From assembly GCF_024294785.1 (NCBI RefSeq), contig NZ_JANCLT010000007.1, forward strand, positions 1 to 64,000: a DNA stretch of 64,000 nt. The letters are read 5' to 3'. The notes under the pieces are model-generated. The model had not been told where the DNA came from and ran no database searches. It saw only the letters and a program-made list of their open reading frames with translations. Source of the DNA: Ectobacillus ponti. Lineage in GTDB: Bacteria > Bacillota > Bacilli > Bacillales > Bacillaceae_G. This document shows, in pieces, positions 8,168 through 15,414 of the stretch (its first letter is position 1; each line of letters begins with the position of its first letter). The translations under genes were made by a program, and so were the position numbers.

Positions 8168-9271
8168 ATGGCCAAGGAGATTTATATTTTAAAAGAAATT
8201 GCCGAGCTGCTGAATGAGGGCACAGACCCAAAGCTGCTGCTGCAGGAGGTGCTGGCAAAGCTGCTGGAGGTAACAGGGCTGCAGACAGGCTGGGTGTTTC
8301 TCATCGATGAAGTCGGCGGGCATCAGCTGGCAGCGCATCATTCGCTGCCGCCTGCTCTAAGCATGGAACAGGATCGCATCATGTGCCGGGGAACCTGCTG
8401 GTGCGTGAGCCGATATAACAAAGGGACACTGACAAAGGCGACAAATATCATTGAGTGCGCCCGTATTGAAGAAGCCATAGAGGAAAACATCGGCGACCAC
8501 CTTGGGCTGACCCATCATGCCACTGTGCCGCTGCGGGCCGGGGAGGAGCGGTTTGGCCTGCTGAATGTTGGGTCGCCGGGCAAGGAGCATTTTGCGGAAG
8601 GAGAGCTGGCGCTGCTGGAGTCGGTTGCCTTTCAAATCGGCACAGCGCTGAAGCGGATTGCCCTGACGCAGCGGGAGCAGGAACATGCGCTGCTGGCCGA
8701 ACGGAACCGGCTGGCGCGTGACCTGCACGACTCGGTGAATCAGCTGCTGTTTTCGCTTTCCTTGACGGCGAGGGCGGGGCGGGAGCTGACGGAGGAGCCC
8801 CAGGTGCGGGAAACCTTCTCCTATATGCAGGATTTGGCGCAGGAGGCGCTCGGCGAAATGCGCGCCCTCATTTGGCAGCTGCGGCCGCGGGGTCTGGAGC
8901 AGGGTCTCATCAGTGCTTTGACCGGGTATGCTGACATGCTGGGCCTTATCTTCACTGCTAAGGTGACAGGGGTAACAAGTCTGCCGGCGAAGGTGGAAGA
9001 AGCTTTATGGCGGATTGGGCAGGAGGCGCTTTCGAATTGTAAAAGGCACGCGCAGACGGATGCAGTTGCGGTGGAGTTGGCCGCAATGGAGCGCTCCGTA
9101 AGCTTTATCGTTCAGGATAGCGGCTGCGGCTTTCAGTATGATGCGTCCGTCAGCCTGCCTTCACTTGGCCTGAAAAGCATGCGCGAGCGCGTGGAAGCCA
9201 TGGGGGGTCACTTTGTCCTCCAGAGCGGGCTTGGCCGGGGCACTGCCATTCACATTACCATTCCATTATAG
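8168..9271 (+). CDS. GAF-domain sensor histidine kinase (YhcY/NarX-type)
   Basis: A 367-residue soluble histidine kinase. An N-terminal GAF domain (about 15-165) is followed by a HisKA_3 dimerisation domain with the phosphoacceptor His at residue 187 (ERNRLARDLHDSVNQ) and a HATPase domain (about 270-367; ALWRIGQEALSNCKRHA, DSGCGF, GLKSMRERVEAMGG). There are no membrane helices, so the signal is cytoplasmic. The GAF domain has four close cysteines (73, 77, 79, 97), suggesting redox or metal sensing. Layout matches B. subtilis YhcY. The response regulator follows after eleven bases. Start has a GGGGG site. Confidence 0.92.
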   Translation: MAKEIYILKEIAELLNEGTDPKLLLQEVLAKLLEVTGLQTGWVFLIDEVGGHQLAAHHSLPPALSMEQDRIMCRGTCWCVSRYNKGTLTKATNIIECARIEEAIEENIGDHLGLTHHATVPLRAGEERFGLLNVGSPGKEHFAEGELALLESVAFQIGTALKRIALTQREQEHALLAERNRLARDLHDSVNQLLFSLSLTARAGRELTEEPQVRETFSYMQDLAQEALGEMRALIWQLRPRGLEQGLISALTGYADMLGLIFTAKVTGVTSLPAKVEEALWRIGQEALSNCKRHAQTDAVAVELAAMERSVSFIVQDSGCGFQYDASVSLPSLGLKSMRERVEAMGGHFVLQSGLGRGTAIHITIPL

Positions 9272-9282
9272 AGGGGAATACG

Positions 9283-9903
9283 ATGATTCGAGTACTGATT
9301 GCAGATGACCACCATATGGTCCGGCGCGGGCTTGCCTTCTTTCTTGGCACGCAGCCGGACATTACAATTGTCGGAGAGGCCGCGGATGGAAAGCAGGCGG
9401 TTCAATTGGCAGGCGAGCTTGTTCCTGATATGATTCTGATGGATCTGGTGATGCCGGGGATGGATGGAATCCAGGCCACAAAGCTGATTAAGCAGCAGCA
9501 CCCAGGCATCAAAATCATGATGCTCACCAGCTTCTCCGATCAGGAGCATGTCATCCCGGCGCTGGAGGCAGGCGCATCCGGTTACCAGCTGAAGGACATT
9601 GAACCTGATGAACTGGCGCGTTGCATCCGCAACGTGTGCGCGGGAACAAATGAAATGCACCCAAAGGCAACCACCCATTTGCTCCAGCAATTCTCCGGCT
9701 CCCGGCTGCTGAATGAGCTGACGAAACGGGAGCTGGAGGTGCTGCGGGAAATTGCCAATGGGAAAAGCAATAAGGAGATTGCGGACGCCCTTGTCATTAC
9801 AGAGAGAACGGTGAAAACACACGTATCTCATATTCTGGCAAAGCTGGATTTGGCGGACCGCACACAGGCGGCTTTGTTTGCGGTGCGGCATCATTTGGTA
9901 TAA
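9283..9903 (+). CDS. NarL/FixJ-family response regulator (YhcZ-type)
   Basis: A 206-residue response regulator: receiver domain (about 1-120) with acidic pair D8/D9 and phosphoacceptor D54 (MILMDLVMPGMDG), Thr/Ser and Lys switch positions (MLTSF, LKD), then a LuxR-type helix-turn-helix (about 142-206; LTKRELEVLREIANGKSNKEIA ... TVKTHVSHILAKL). It pairs with the histidine kinase just upstream and should act as its DNA-binding output. The target genes are not evident; the enzyme genes of the same operon are the obvious first candidates. Confidence 0.94.
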   Translation: MIRVLIADDHHMVRRGLAFFLGTQPDITIVGEAADGKQAVQLAGELVPDMILMDLVMPGMDGIQATKLIKQQHPGIKIMMLTSFSDQEHVIPALEAGASGYQLKDIEPDELARCIRNVCAGTNEMHPKATTHLLQQFSGSRLLNELTKRELEVLREIANGKSNKEIADALVITERTVKTHVSHILAKLDLADRTQAALFAVRHHLV

Positions 9904-9908
9904 AGAAG

Positions 9909-9943
9909 AAGCCGACTGTCCGGAGACAATCGGCTCTTATTTT
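9909..9943. terminator. Bidirectional terminator
   Basis: AGCCGACTGTC / GACAATCGGCT stem lies between the convergent response-regulator and ohrR genes. T-rich on both exits. Confidence 0.75.
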
Positions 9944-10389
9944 ATACTTCTTGTTTCCTTCTGCAGGTTCTGCAAAATCTGCTGCATCTGCGCCAGCAGC
10001 TCTGTATATCCCTCCGGCGTAAGGCCATAGTGCGGGAAGCACATTTGCGGCACGCACACAGCCTCCTCGCGCAATGCGTTCGCTTTTTCGGTCAGCTCAA
10101 TCCATACCTTGCGCTCATCCTCGGCGGCCCGTGTCCGCTTAATGAGCTCCATCGCTTCCATCCGCTTCAGCATCGGCGTCAGTGTGCCGCTGTCGAGATA
10201 CAGCAGTTCGCCAATTTCTTTTACAGTGAGGCGGGAGTGCTCCCAAAGCACCAATAGCGTCAAATATTGCGGATAGGTAATGCCGAATCGGTCCAGGATG
10301 GGACGATATAAGCGGTTCAGCTCGCGTGAGCAGGCATAAATGGCAAAGCAAAGCTGATTTTCAAGCTTCAAGTACTCGTCTGTATTCAC
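9937..10389 (-). CDS. ohrR: OhrR-type organic peroxide-sensing MarR repressor
   Basis: A 150-residue MarR-family repressor, very close to B. subtilis OhrR: LKLENQLCF with the redox Cys (residue 14), FGITYPQYLTLLVLWEH, and the wing segment LYLDSGTLTPMLKRME. In the family, oxidation of this Cys by organic hydroperoxides releases the repressor from ohrA and its own promoter. I chose the GTG at 10389 because AAGAAGG lies upstream and the length then fits OhrR; an upstream GTG adds 13 residues. Two further cysteines (112, 117) occur near where two-cysteine OhrR proteins carry their second Cys. An ohr-type operator sits just upstream. No ohrA is in the window. Confidence 0.92.
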   Translation of the reverse strand: MNTDEYLKLENQLCFAIYACSRELNRLYRPILDRFGITYPQYLTLLVLWEHSRLTVKEIGELLYLDSGTLTPMLKRMEAMELIKRTRAAEDERKVWIELTEKANALREEAVCVPQMCFPHYGLTPEGYTELLAQMQQILQNLQKETRSIK

Positions 10390-10412
10390 GCTGCCATCCT
10401 TCTTTCTGCCAA

Positions 10413-10440
10413 AAATTAAATTGTCCACAATTAAATATTA
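10413..10440 (-). promoter_or_regulatory. OhrR operator
   Basis: AATTAAATTGT-CC-ACAATTAAAT matches the B. subtilis ohrA operator pattern TACAATTAAATTGT(AT)ACAATTAAATTGTA nearly base for base, and lies 24-51 bases upstream of the ohrR start. It implies autoregulation. Confidence 0.8.
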
Positions 10441-10459
10441 CGGAGCCCTGCTGGGCGTG

Positions 10460-10957
10460 TCAACTTTCTTGTATTAGCTTTTCACCAAAGCGCGCAGTAC
10501 TATGTGCGCCAATTGTGCTTCTGTCAGCGATTCTAGCAAGAGCCTCCCGCATCCGTAGGGCTGTTTCTGCCAGTGCGGCTTTTTCCTTTTTGTTATCCAA
10601 TGGTGTATCATCATAAAAGTGCTGAAAGGAACGCCCCTGATAGCGCGGCACAACATGCATATGGTAATGCTCCAGTTCACTGAATATGCCTCCATTTTGG
10701 CAAACCGTGATGCCATCCGGCTGCAGCAGCTGCTTCAGCGCCTGTGAGATGAGCGACGCGGTCTGCAGAATTTCCTGCAGCAGGACAGGCTCCATTTCCT
10801 CCAGTTCTCTTACATGCTGCTTTGGCAAAATCAGCGTGTGGCCCTCCTCGAAGGGATCGTGATCCAGGATGCAGCATAAGGCTTCCGTTTCGTAGATGAC
10901 ATGAACAGGCAGCTGCTGCTGGGCCAAGCGGCAGCCAAGACATGGTGTATCCTTCAT
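10460..10957 (-). CDS. HIT-family hydrolase, zinc-site type (1)
   Basis: A 165-residue histidine-triad protein. A C-x2-C pair (CLGC, residues 6-9) near the N-terminus is typical of zinc-binding HIT proteins, and the catalytic triad is HYHMHVVPR near residue 97. Family members hydrolyse or transfer nucleoside phosphates from nucleotide conjugates. The ATG follows GGGGGGAATCACT. It is divergent from a second HIT gene, with 85 bases between their starts. The C-terminal third (about 120-165) is helical and not part of the core. Confidence 0.85.
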   Translation of the reverse strand: MKDTPCLGCRLAQQQLPVHVIYETEALCCILDHDPFEEGHTLILPKQHVRELEEMEPVLLQEILQTASLISQALKQLLQPDGITVCQNGGIFSELEHYHMHVVPRYQGRSFQHFYDDTPLDNKKEKAALAETALRMREALARIADRSTIGAHSTARFGEKLIQES

Positions 10958-11011
10958 AGTGATTCCCCCCTTTTTCAGTATCATAGCCTGTTTGGTAAAA
11001 ATTTACAATAC

Positions 11012-11026
11012 TTATGCTATAATGCT
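11012..11026 (+). promoter_or_regulatory. Extended -10 element between the HIT genes
   Basis: ATGCTATAATG contains a TGn-TATAAT extended -10 about 20 bases upstream of the second HIT gene. No good -35 is visible at the normal distance. Confidence 0.4.
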
Positions 11027-11042
11027 GAAAGGGGGGAGCTGG

Positions 11043-11537
11043 ATGAGAAGAATTACGATGGCAAATGGAGAAACGGTGGAGACAGCGTGCTTGAGCTGTG
11101 CCATTACAAGCGGCGCAGTTGAGCCGGATGGGGGCGTGCTGCTGGAAACAGAGCATTTCCATGCCCACCAGGATGTCGCTTATCCGATTGAGGGATTGGT
11201 CATTTTAGCTTCAAAACGGCACATAAAAGCCCTGGATGAGCTGACTGAGGAAGAGAGCCAGGAGTACATCCGTCTGCTGACAAGCATCCGCCGGGCACAG
11301 CGGGAGGTGCTGGGGATTGAGCACGTATATTACTTCTATAATGAAGATACAACCCACCATTTCCACACTTGGATGGTGCCGCGCCATGAATGGATGCAGG
11401 CCTTCGGGCGTTCGGTGGAGTCGGTGAGGCCCGTACTGTTGCACGCAAGAAAAGAGAGAAACGATGAGGAACAGGTGCTGAAGGTGAGAGCGGCTATTGG
11501 GGCTTTACGGGAGGCACTGCAGAGAGGGGAATGCTAG
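11043..11537 (+). CDS. HIT-family hydrolase, zinc-site type (2)
   Basis: A 164-residue histidine-triad protein with a CLSC zinc-type pair (about residues 17-20), an EHFHAHQD segment and the triad HHFHTWMVPRHEW near residue 112. It looks like a diverged paralogue of the HIT gene on the other strand. The ATG follows GGGGGGAGCTGG. Its stop codon directly abuts the ATG of the next gene, so the two are cotranscribed. Substrate unknown. Confidence 0.82.
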   Translation: MRRITMANGETVETACLSCAITSGAVEPDGGVLLETEHFHAHQDVAYPIEGLVILASKRHIKALDELTEEESQEYIRLLTSIRRAQREVLGIEHVYYFYNEDTTHHFHTWMVPRHEWMQAFGRSVESVRPVLLHARKERNDEEQVLKVRAAIGALREALQRGEC

Positions 11538-12086
11538 ATGGAGAGATTGCGAGTTGTCATTGGAGCCGGAGAATATAACAACAATCCGGGCTGGCTGCAG
11601 ACACAGGAGAAAGAGCTGAATCTGTTGAATCGAAGCGGCTGGGAGGCAATGTTTCGGCCGGGCACAGTGGAAGCCATTCTGGCCGAGCACGTGTGGGAGC
11701 ATTTGACCTATGAAGAAGGAGTAGAAGCAGCCAAGCTTTGTTTCGAGTTCCTGCAGCCCGGCGGCTACATCCGCTGTGCCGTGCCGGATGCTTATTTTCC
11801 AAATGAAGAGTATCAGCGTATCGTCCAAATCGGCGGTCCAGGCCCGGTGGACCACCCCGCCGCCAGCCATAAAATTGTATATACCTATGAGACCATCACA
11901 GCAATGTTTGCGGAGGCAGGCTTTATCGTGAGACTGCTGGAATATTGCGATGAGAATGGTATATTCCATGATGGTGAGTGGGATGCGGAGAAGGGCCTTA
12001 TTTTTCGCTCCAAGCGCTTTGATCCCCGGAACAAGGATGAGCTGGTGTTTGTGTCCTTGCTTGTGGATGCCGTGAAACCGGAATAG
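11538..12086 (+). CDS. Methyltransferase-like protein
   Basis: A 182-residue protein resembling the C-terminal half of class I SAM-dependent methyltransferases of the sugar/polysaccharide type: AEHVWEHLTYEEGVEAAKLCFEFLQPGGYIRCAVPDAYFP corresponds to the post-motif-I and motif-III region. The N-terminal glycine-rich SAM loop is reduced to GAGEYNNNPGW, so enzymatic activity is uncertain. It begins at the base after the stop of the HIT gene with a weak GAGAGGGG site. Some AT increase begins after it. Confidence 0.7.
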   Translation: MERLRVVIGAGEYNNNPGWLQTQEKELNLLNRSGWEAMFRPGTVEAILAEHVWEHLTYEEGVEAAKLCFEFLQPGGYIRCAVPDAYFPNEEYQRIVQIGGPGPVDHPAASHKIVYTYETITAMFAEAGFIVRLLEYCDENGIFHDGEWDAEKGLIFRSKRFDPRNKDELVFVSLLVDAVKPE

Positions 12087-12302
12087 GAATGCGGGCCGGG
12101 CATGGAAACCGCAATAATTCTATATTTGATAGCACTCAGTCTTGTATTCATGCGGACTTCAAGGCACATGAAGCTTTTGGTTTGGCGGCATCAGGCTTGC
12201 GGTGGTGATTGTCTTCTTAACCGGAGAGCTGCTAAAGCAACAAACAGTCCAAAAAGAATTAATTTCTTTCTTAATGAAAGGCTATATACTGGAGGAGTTA
12301 GG
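12087..12302. other. AT-richer gap before the Nudix gene
   Basis: 216 bases without a supported gene. An in-frame extension of the Nudix frame runs through it but has no family similarity and no ribosome site. Base composition shifts toward AT here. It could be a remnant left by insertion of the Nudix gene. Confidence 0.5.
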
Positions 12303-12803
12303 GTGTCAAGTATTGGTTGGAAAGATTCATATGTGGGACAACTAAGAGACTTGATTGGACATAAAAAGTTAATTCACCCCTCAATTCGTGCAATTATTCG
12401 GGATGCTGAAGGTAAAGTGCTCTTCTTGGATAGAAAAGGGGAAAATCAGTGGGGAATGCCCGCGGGGTCAATGGAGTTGAACGAGTCAATTTACGAAACG
12501 CTTACAAGAGAAGTGAAAGAAGAGACTGGAATTCATGTTATAAAGGCTACATTGGTAGCAATCTATACAGGACCCCATAAATCGATAAAGAATGATTTTG
12601 GAGACGAATACCAAATGTTTGAGTTTTTATTTTTAGTTGATGAGTGGAGCGGGGAACTTCTGCGGGAAACGGATGAAACTCAAAATGCTGAATTTTTCCC
12701 ACTGGATCGTTTACCTATCGGTTCAAAAAATTTCTGGGATTATCATCATAAAGAAGTATTACAGGATTTATCTCATTTTAAAGGGCAGCTATTTTTAAAA
12801 TAA
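12303..12803 (+). CDS. Nudix hydrolase
   Basis: A 166-residue Nudix protein. The Nudix box GSMELNESIYETLTREVKEETGI fits Gx5Ex7REUxEExGU completely. N-terminal residues IHPSIRAIIRDAEGKVLFLDRK and WGMPAG are typical. Substrates of the family are nucleoside diphosphates linked to other groups; this one is undefined. The start is GTG at 12303, six bases after GGAGGA. The gene is clearly more AT-rich than neighbours, with many AAA/GAA/ATT codons, which suggests recent acquisition. A convergent terminator follows. Confidence 0.88.
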   Translation: MSSIGWKDSYVGQLRDLIGHKKLIHPSIRAIIRDAEGKVLFLDRKGENQWGMPAGSMELNESIYETLTREVKEETGIHVIKATLVAIYTGPHKSIKNDFGDEYQMFEFLFLVDEWSGELLRETDETQNAEFFPLDRLPIGSKNFWDYHHKEVLQDLSHFKGQLFLK

Positions 12804-12851
12804 TGAAACTATGTCCTGTTAACGGGGGTGCCAGTTTCATAAGAAATTTCG

Positions 12852-12902
12852 AAAAAAGCCTGTATTGATGATTACTTGGCAATCTTCAATACAGGCTTTG
12901 TC
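12852..12902. terminator. Bidirectional terminator
   Basis: A 14-bp perfect stem AAAGCCTGTATTGA / TCAATACAGGCTTT with a 17-base loop, between the convergent Nudix and DsbA-type genes. Confidence 0.85.
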
Positions 12903-12953
12903 TAAAAATAACTGACTGTCTCAATATATCTAATCTTAAGGAAGTCCTGCTGC

Positions 12954-13655
12954 TTATTTCGCCGGGAAATCACATGAATCATCCGTGCAGACTGCGCCTT
13001 CTGACAGCACCTGCAGCGGCTGCTCCTCCTGCCATACCTTTTGCAGCACCTCCGCAAACACCTCAGTCGGCTGTGCGCCGGATACCGCATATTTCTGGTT
13101 GAAGACGAAGAACGGCACGCCGCGGATGCCAAGCTGCTGCCCGAAATCTTCGTCCGCATGCACCTCATCGCTGTAGGCATCGCCGGCCAGGACTGCCACA
13201 GCCTCTTCACGGTCCAGACCCGCCTCCGCCGCCAAATCTGCCAGCACAGCATGGTCGCCCAAATGCTTGGACTCTGTAAAGTATGCATGAAGCAGACGCT
13301 CGGTCATCTCGCCCATTTTGCCATGAGCCGCTGCCAGATGGGACAGGCGGTGCGCGTCAAACGTATTGGTCGGAATCAATGTATCAAAGCGGAAATCCAA
13401 GCCGACTGTTTTCGCCTGCTCGGCCATATTGTCGCACATGCCCTTTGCCTGCTCGCGGCCGCCGCCGTATTTATTTGCCAAAATCTCGTACATGTCCATG
13501 CCTACATCCCGTGCCATGGATGGGTCCAGCTCGAAGCTGCGGTACACAACCTCAACCTTGTCACGCTGTGGGAATGCCTGCAGCGCGCCTTCCAGCCGGC
13601 GTTTGCCGATATAGCAGAACGGGCAGGCAAAATCAGACCAAATTTCAATTTTCAT
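12954..13655 (-). CDS. DsbA-family (FrnE-like) thiol oxidoreductase
   Basis: A 233-residue cytoplasmic DsbA-family protein. The N-terminus MKIEIWSDFACPFCYIGKRRL has the CPFC redox pair (Cys11, Cys14), then the helical insert, and GVPFFVFNQKYAVSGAQP with the cis-proline. This matches the FrnE/2-hydroxychromene-isomerase-like group. A C-terminal CTDDSC pair is an extra possible redox or metal site. The start ATG has GGAGGTG six bases upstream. Physiological substrate unknown. Confidence 0.88.
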   Translation of the reverse strand: MKIEIWSDFACPFCYIGKRRLEGALQAFPQRDKVEVVYRSFELDPSMARDVGMDMYEILANKYGGGREQAKGMCDNMAEQAKTVGLDFRFDTLIPTNTFDAHRLSHLAAAHGKMGEMTERLLHAYFTESKHLGDHAVLADLAAEAGLDREEAVAVLAGDAYSDEVHADEDFGQQLGIRGVPFFVFNQKYAVSGAQPTEVFAEVLQKVWQEEQPLQVLSEGAVCTDDSCDFPAK

Positions 13656-13789
13656 GATGAACACCTCCAACCCCGACTGTACCATGTTTCGGAGAGAAAT
13701 GCATGTGCCCTGCCTTCATCTCTTGTCCTATCTGACAGCTTGCCTGCATAGAATGTACAGGTTGTCTGATTACAGGAGGGGGCAGAGAG

Positions 13790-14416
13790 GTGGGAATTTA
13801 TTTCAGTTATATTTTGCTCGGGCTGACATTGGCTGCACCCATTGGGCCGGTGAACTCAGCGCGTATTGACAAGGGCATTAAAAATGGATTTTGGCATGCC
13901 TGGATTGTCGGGTTCGGGTCTATGCTGGCGGATGCCGTGTTCATGCTCTGTGTGTACATTGGAGTGGTGAAGTTTTTGAGCATTCCCATCATCCAGATTT
14001 TTCTCTGGCTGTTTGGGGCATTCATTCTCATCTACAGCGGGGTGGAGGGAATGATGAGCGCAGGCAAGCTGTCGCTCGACTACCGGAAAAATCAGGAGTC
14101 GCTGATGAAATGCTTTACGGTCGGTTTTCTCATGTCCATTTCCAGCCCGTTGTCCATCCTGTTCTGGCTCGGCATTTACGGCTCGGTTTTGGCAAAGACC
14201 GCGGCGACATACGGGACAGGCAAGCTGCTTGCCTACAGCGCCATGATTTTTCTCGGCCTGACTCTGTGGGATGTGTTCGTGGCAGGTTTAACAAGCGGAT
14301 TCCGCCGTTTCCTGACGATGCGGAGCCTTATGGCCATCTCCATTATTTCCGGCTTGTCGCTGATTGGCTTTGGTGTGTATTTCGGATACCAGGGAGTAAA
14401 GGCGCTGATTACATAG
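13790..14416 (+). CDS. LysE/RhtB-family exporter
   Basis: A 208-residue membrane protein with six predicted helices. The family motif GLTLAAPIGPVN sits in the first helix and SISSPLSILFW in the middle. LysE-type proteins export amino acids or related metabolites. The start is GTG after GGAGGGGGCAGAGAG. A single-gene unit closed by a terminator. Confidence 0.88.
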   Translation: MGIYFSYILLGLTLAAPIGPVNSARIDKGIKNGFWHAWIVGFGSMLADAVFMLCVYIGVVKFLSIPIIQIFLWLFGAFILIYSGVEGMMSAGKLSLDYRKNQESLMKCFTVGFLMSISSPLSILFWLGIYGSVLAKTAATYGTGKLLAYSAMIFLGLTLWDVFVAGLTSGFRRFLTMRSLMAISIISGLSLIGFGVYFGYQGVKALIT

Positions 14417-14419
14417 AAA

Positions 14420-14454
14420 AAACGGGTCCTGGGCCGCAGGGCTCGTTTTTTTTC
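14420..14454 (+). terminator. Terminator after lysE-like gene
   Basis: ACGGGTCCTG / CAGGGCTCGT stem followed by eight T residues. Confidence 0.85.
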
Positions 14455-14508
14455 TTGTTGGATGGTTATGGGACAAGATATGATGGGAGAAAAGGGGGAG
14501 GTTGGAAA

Positions 14509-15414
14509 ATGGATTCTGCCATTGTGCTGGGCGTCCAGCGTGTGACAAAGAAAATGAAGCAGCAAACCCTGGTGGAAGACCTCTCGTTTCAGCTGCGGTC
14601 CGGTGAAATTGTCGGTCTGCTTGGCCCGAACGGCGCCGGGAAAACGACGACTATGAAGCTGATTGTCGGCCTGCTTGCTCCCACAGAGGGAGATGTCCGC
14701 ATCAAGGGTCACAGCATCACGAAGAATCGGAGCCAGGCACTGGCCCACGTGGGTGTCATGGTGGAAGCACCGTCCTTTTATCCGTATTTCAGCGGCTACG
14801 ATAATTTGCTGTACTATGCCCGCATGATGGATGGGGTGGAGATCGAACGCATTGAAGAGGTTGTGGAGCTGCTTGGTTTGACGGAGGCGATCCATAAAAA
14901 GACAGGTACCTACTCGCTTGGGATGAAGCAGCGGCTGGGGATTGCCCAGGCACTGCTGCACCGGCCACAGCTGTTAATTTTGGACGAGCCGACAAACGGA
15001 TTGGACCCGGCCGGCATCCGGGAGATGCGCGACTATCTGAAGCAGATTGCCAAGGAGGAAGGGACGGCCATTCTGGTATCCAGCCATCTCTTGGCGGAAA
15101 TTGAGCTGATGTGCGAGCGGGTGATCATCATACAAAACGGTGTGTGCATTGAGCAGTACGATTTATCAGCGGCTCCAGTGTACACCGCTTTTGCGGTAAG
15201 TGAGGCGGCTGCAGCAGCCAGGTTGCTTACAGAGGCGGGATATACGGTGCGCGTGAAAGGGGACAGCCTGCTGGCGGCAGTGGAGCGGCAGGATGTGCCG
15301 GCTGTGGTGCGCCTGTTTGCAGAAAGCGGGATTGACCTCTATGAAATTGCACCGGCAAAGCAGAATCTGGAGGACATGTTCCTGCAGGCGACGGGAGGGA
15401 ATGTGATTGTCTAG
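14509..15414 (+). CDS. ABC transporter ATP-binding protein (BcrA-type)
   Basis: A 301-residue ABC ATPase. Walker A GPNGAGKTTT near residue 40, signature YSLGMKQRLGIAQ, Walker B LLILDEPTNGLDP and switch His in SSHLL are all intact. The C-terminal about 85 residues resemble the BcrA/CcmA-type regulatory tail. The ATG at 14509 follows GGGGGAGGTTGG; a longer upstream extension has no similarity. It overlaps the permease gene by eight bases. Bacitracin/lantibiotic-type or ABC-2 exporters are the closest class; the substrate cannot be read from sequence. Confidence 0.93.
   Translation: MDSAIVLGVQRVTKKMKQQTLVEDLSFQLRSGEIVGLLGPNGAGKTTTMKLIVGLLAPTEGDVRIKGHSITKNRSQALAHVGVMVEAPSFYPYFSGYDNLLYYARMMDGVEIERIEEVVELLGLTEAIHKKTGTYSLGMKQRLGIAQALLHRPQLLILDEPTNGLDPAGIREMRDYLKQIAKEEGTAILVSSHLLAEIELMCERVIIIQNGVCIEQYDLSAAPVYTAFAVSEAAAAARLLTEAGYTVRVKGDSLLAAVERQDVPAVVRLFAESGIDLYEIAPAKQNLEDMFLQATGGNVIV

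Noticed and set aside
12102-12302. Longer start for the Nudix protein
   Set aside because: No similarity and no ribosome site; the GTG at 12303 has GGAGGA at proper distance.
13891-14508. N-terminal extension of the ABC ATPase frame through the LysE gene
   Set aside because: The extension overlaps a real gene in another frame; a good ribosome site and family start are at 14509.
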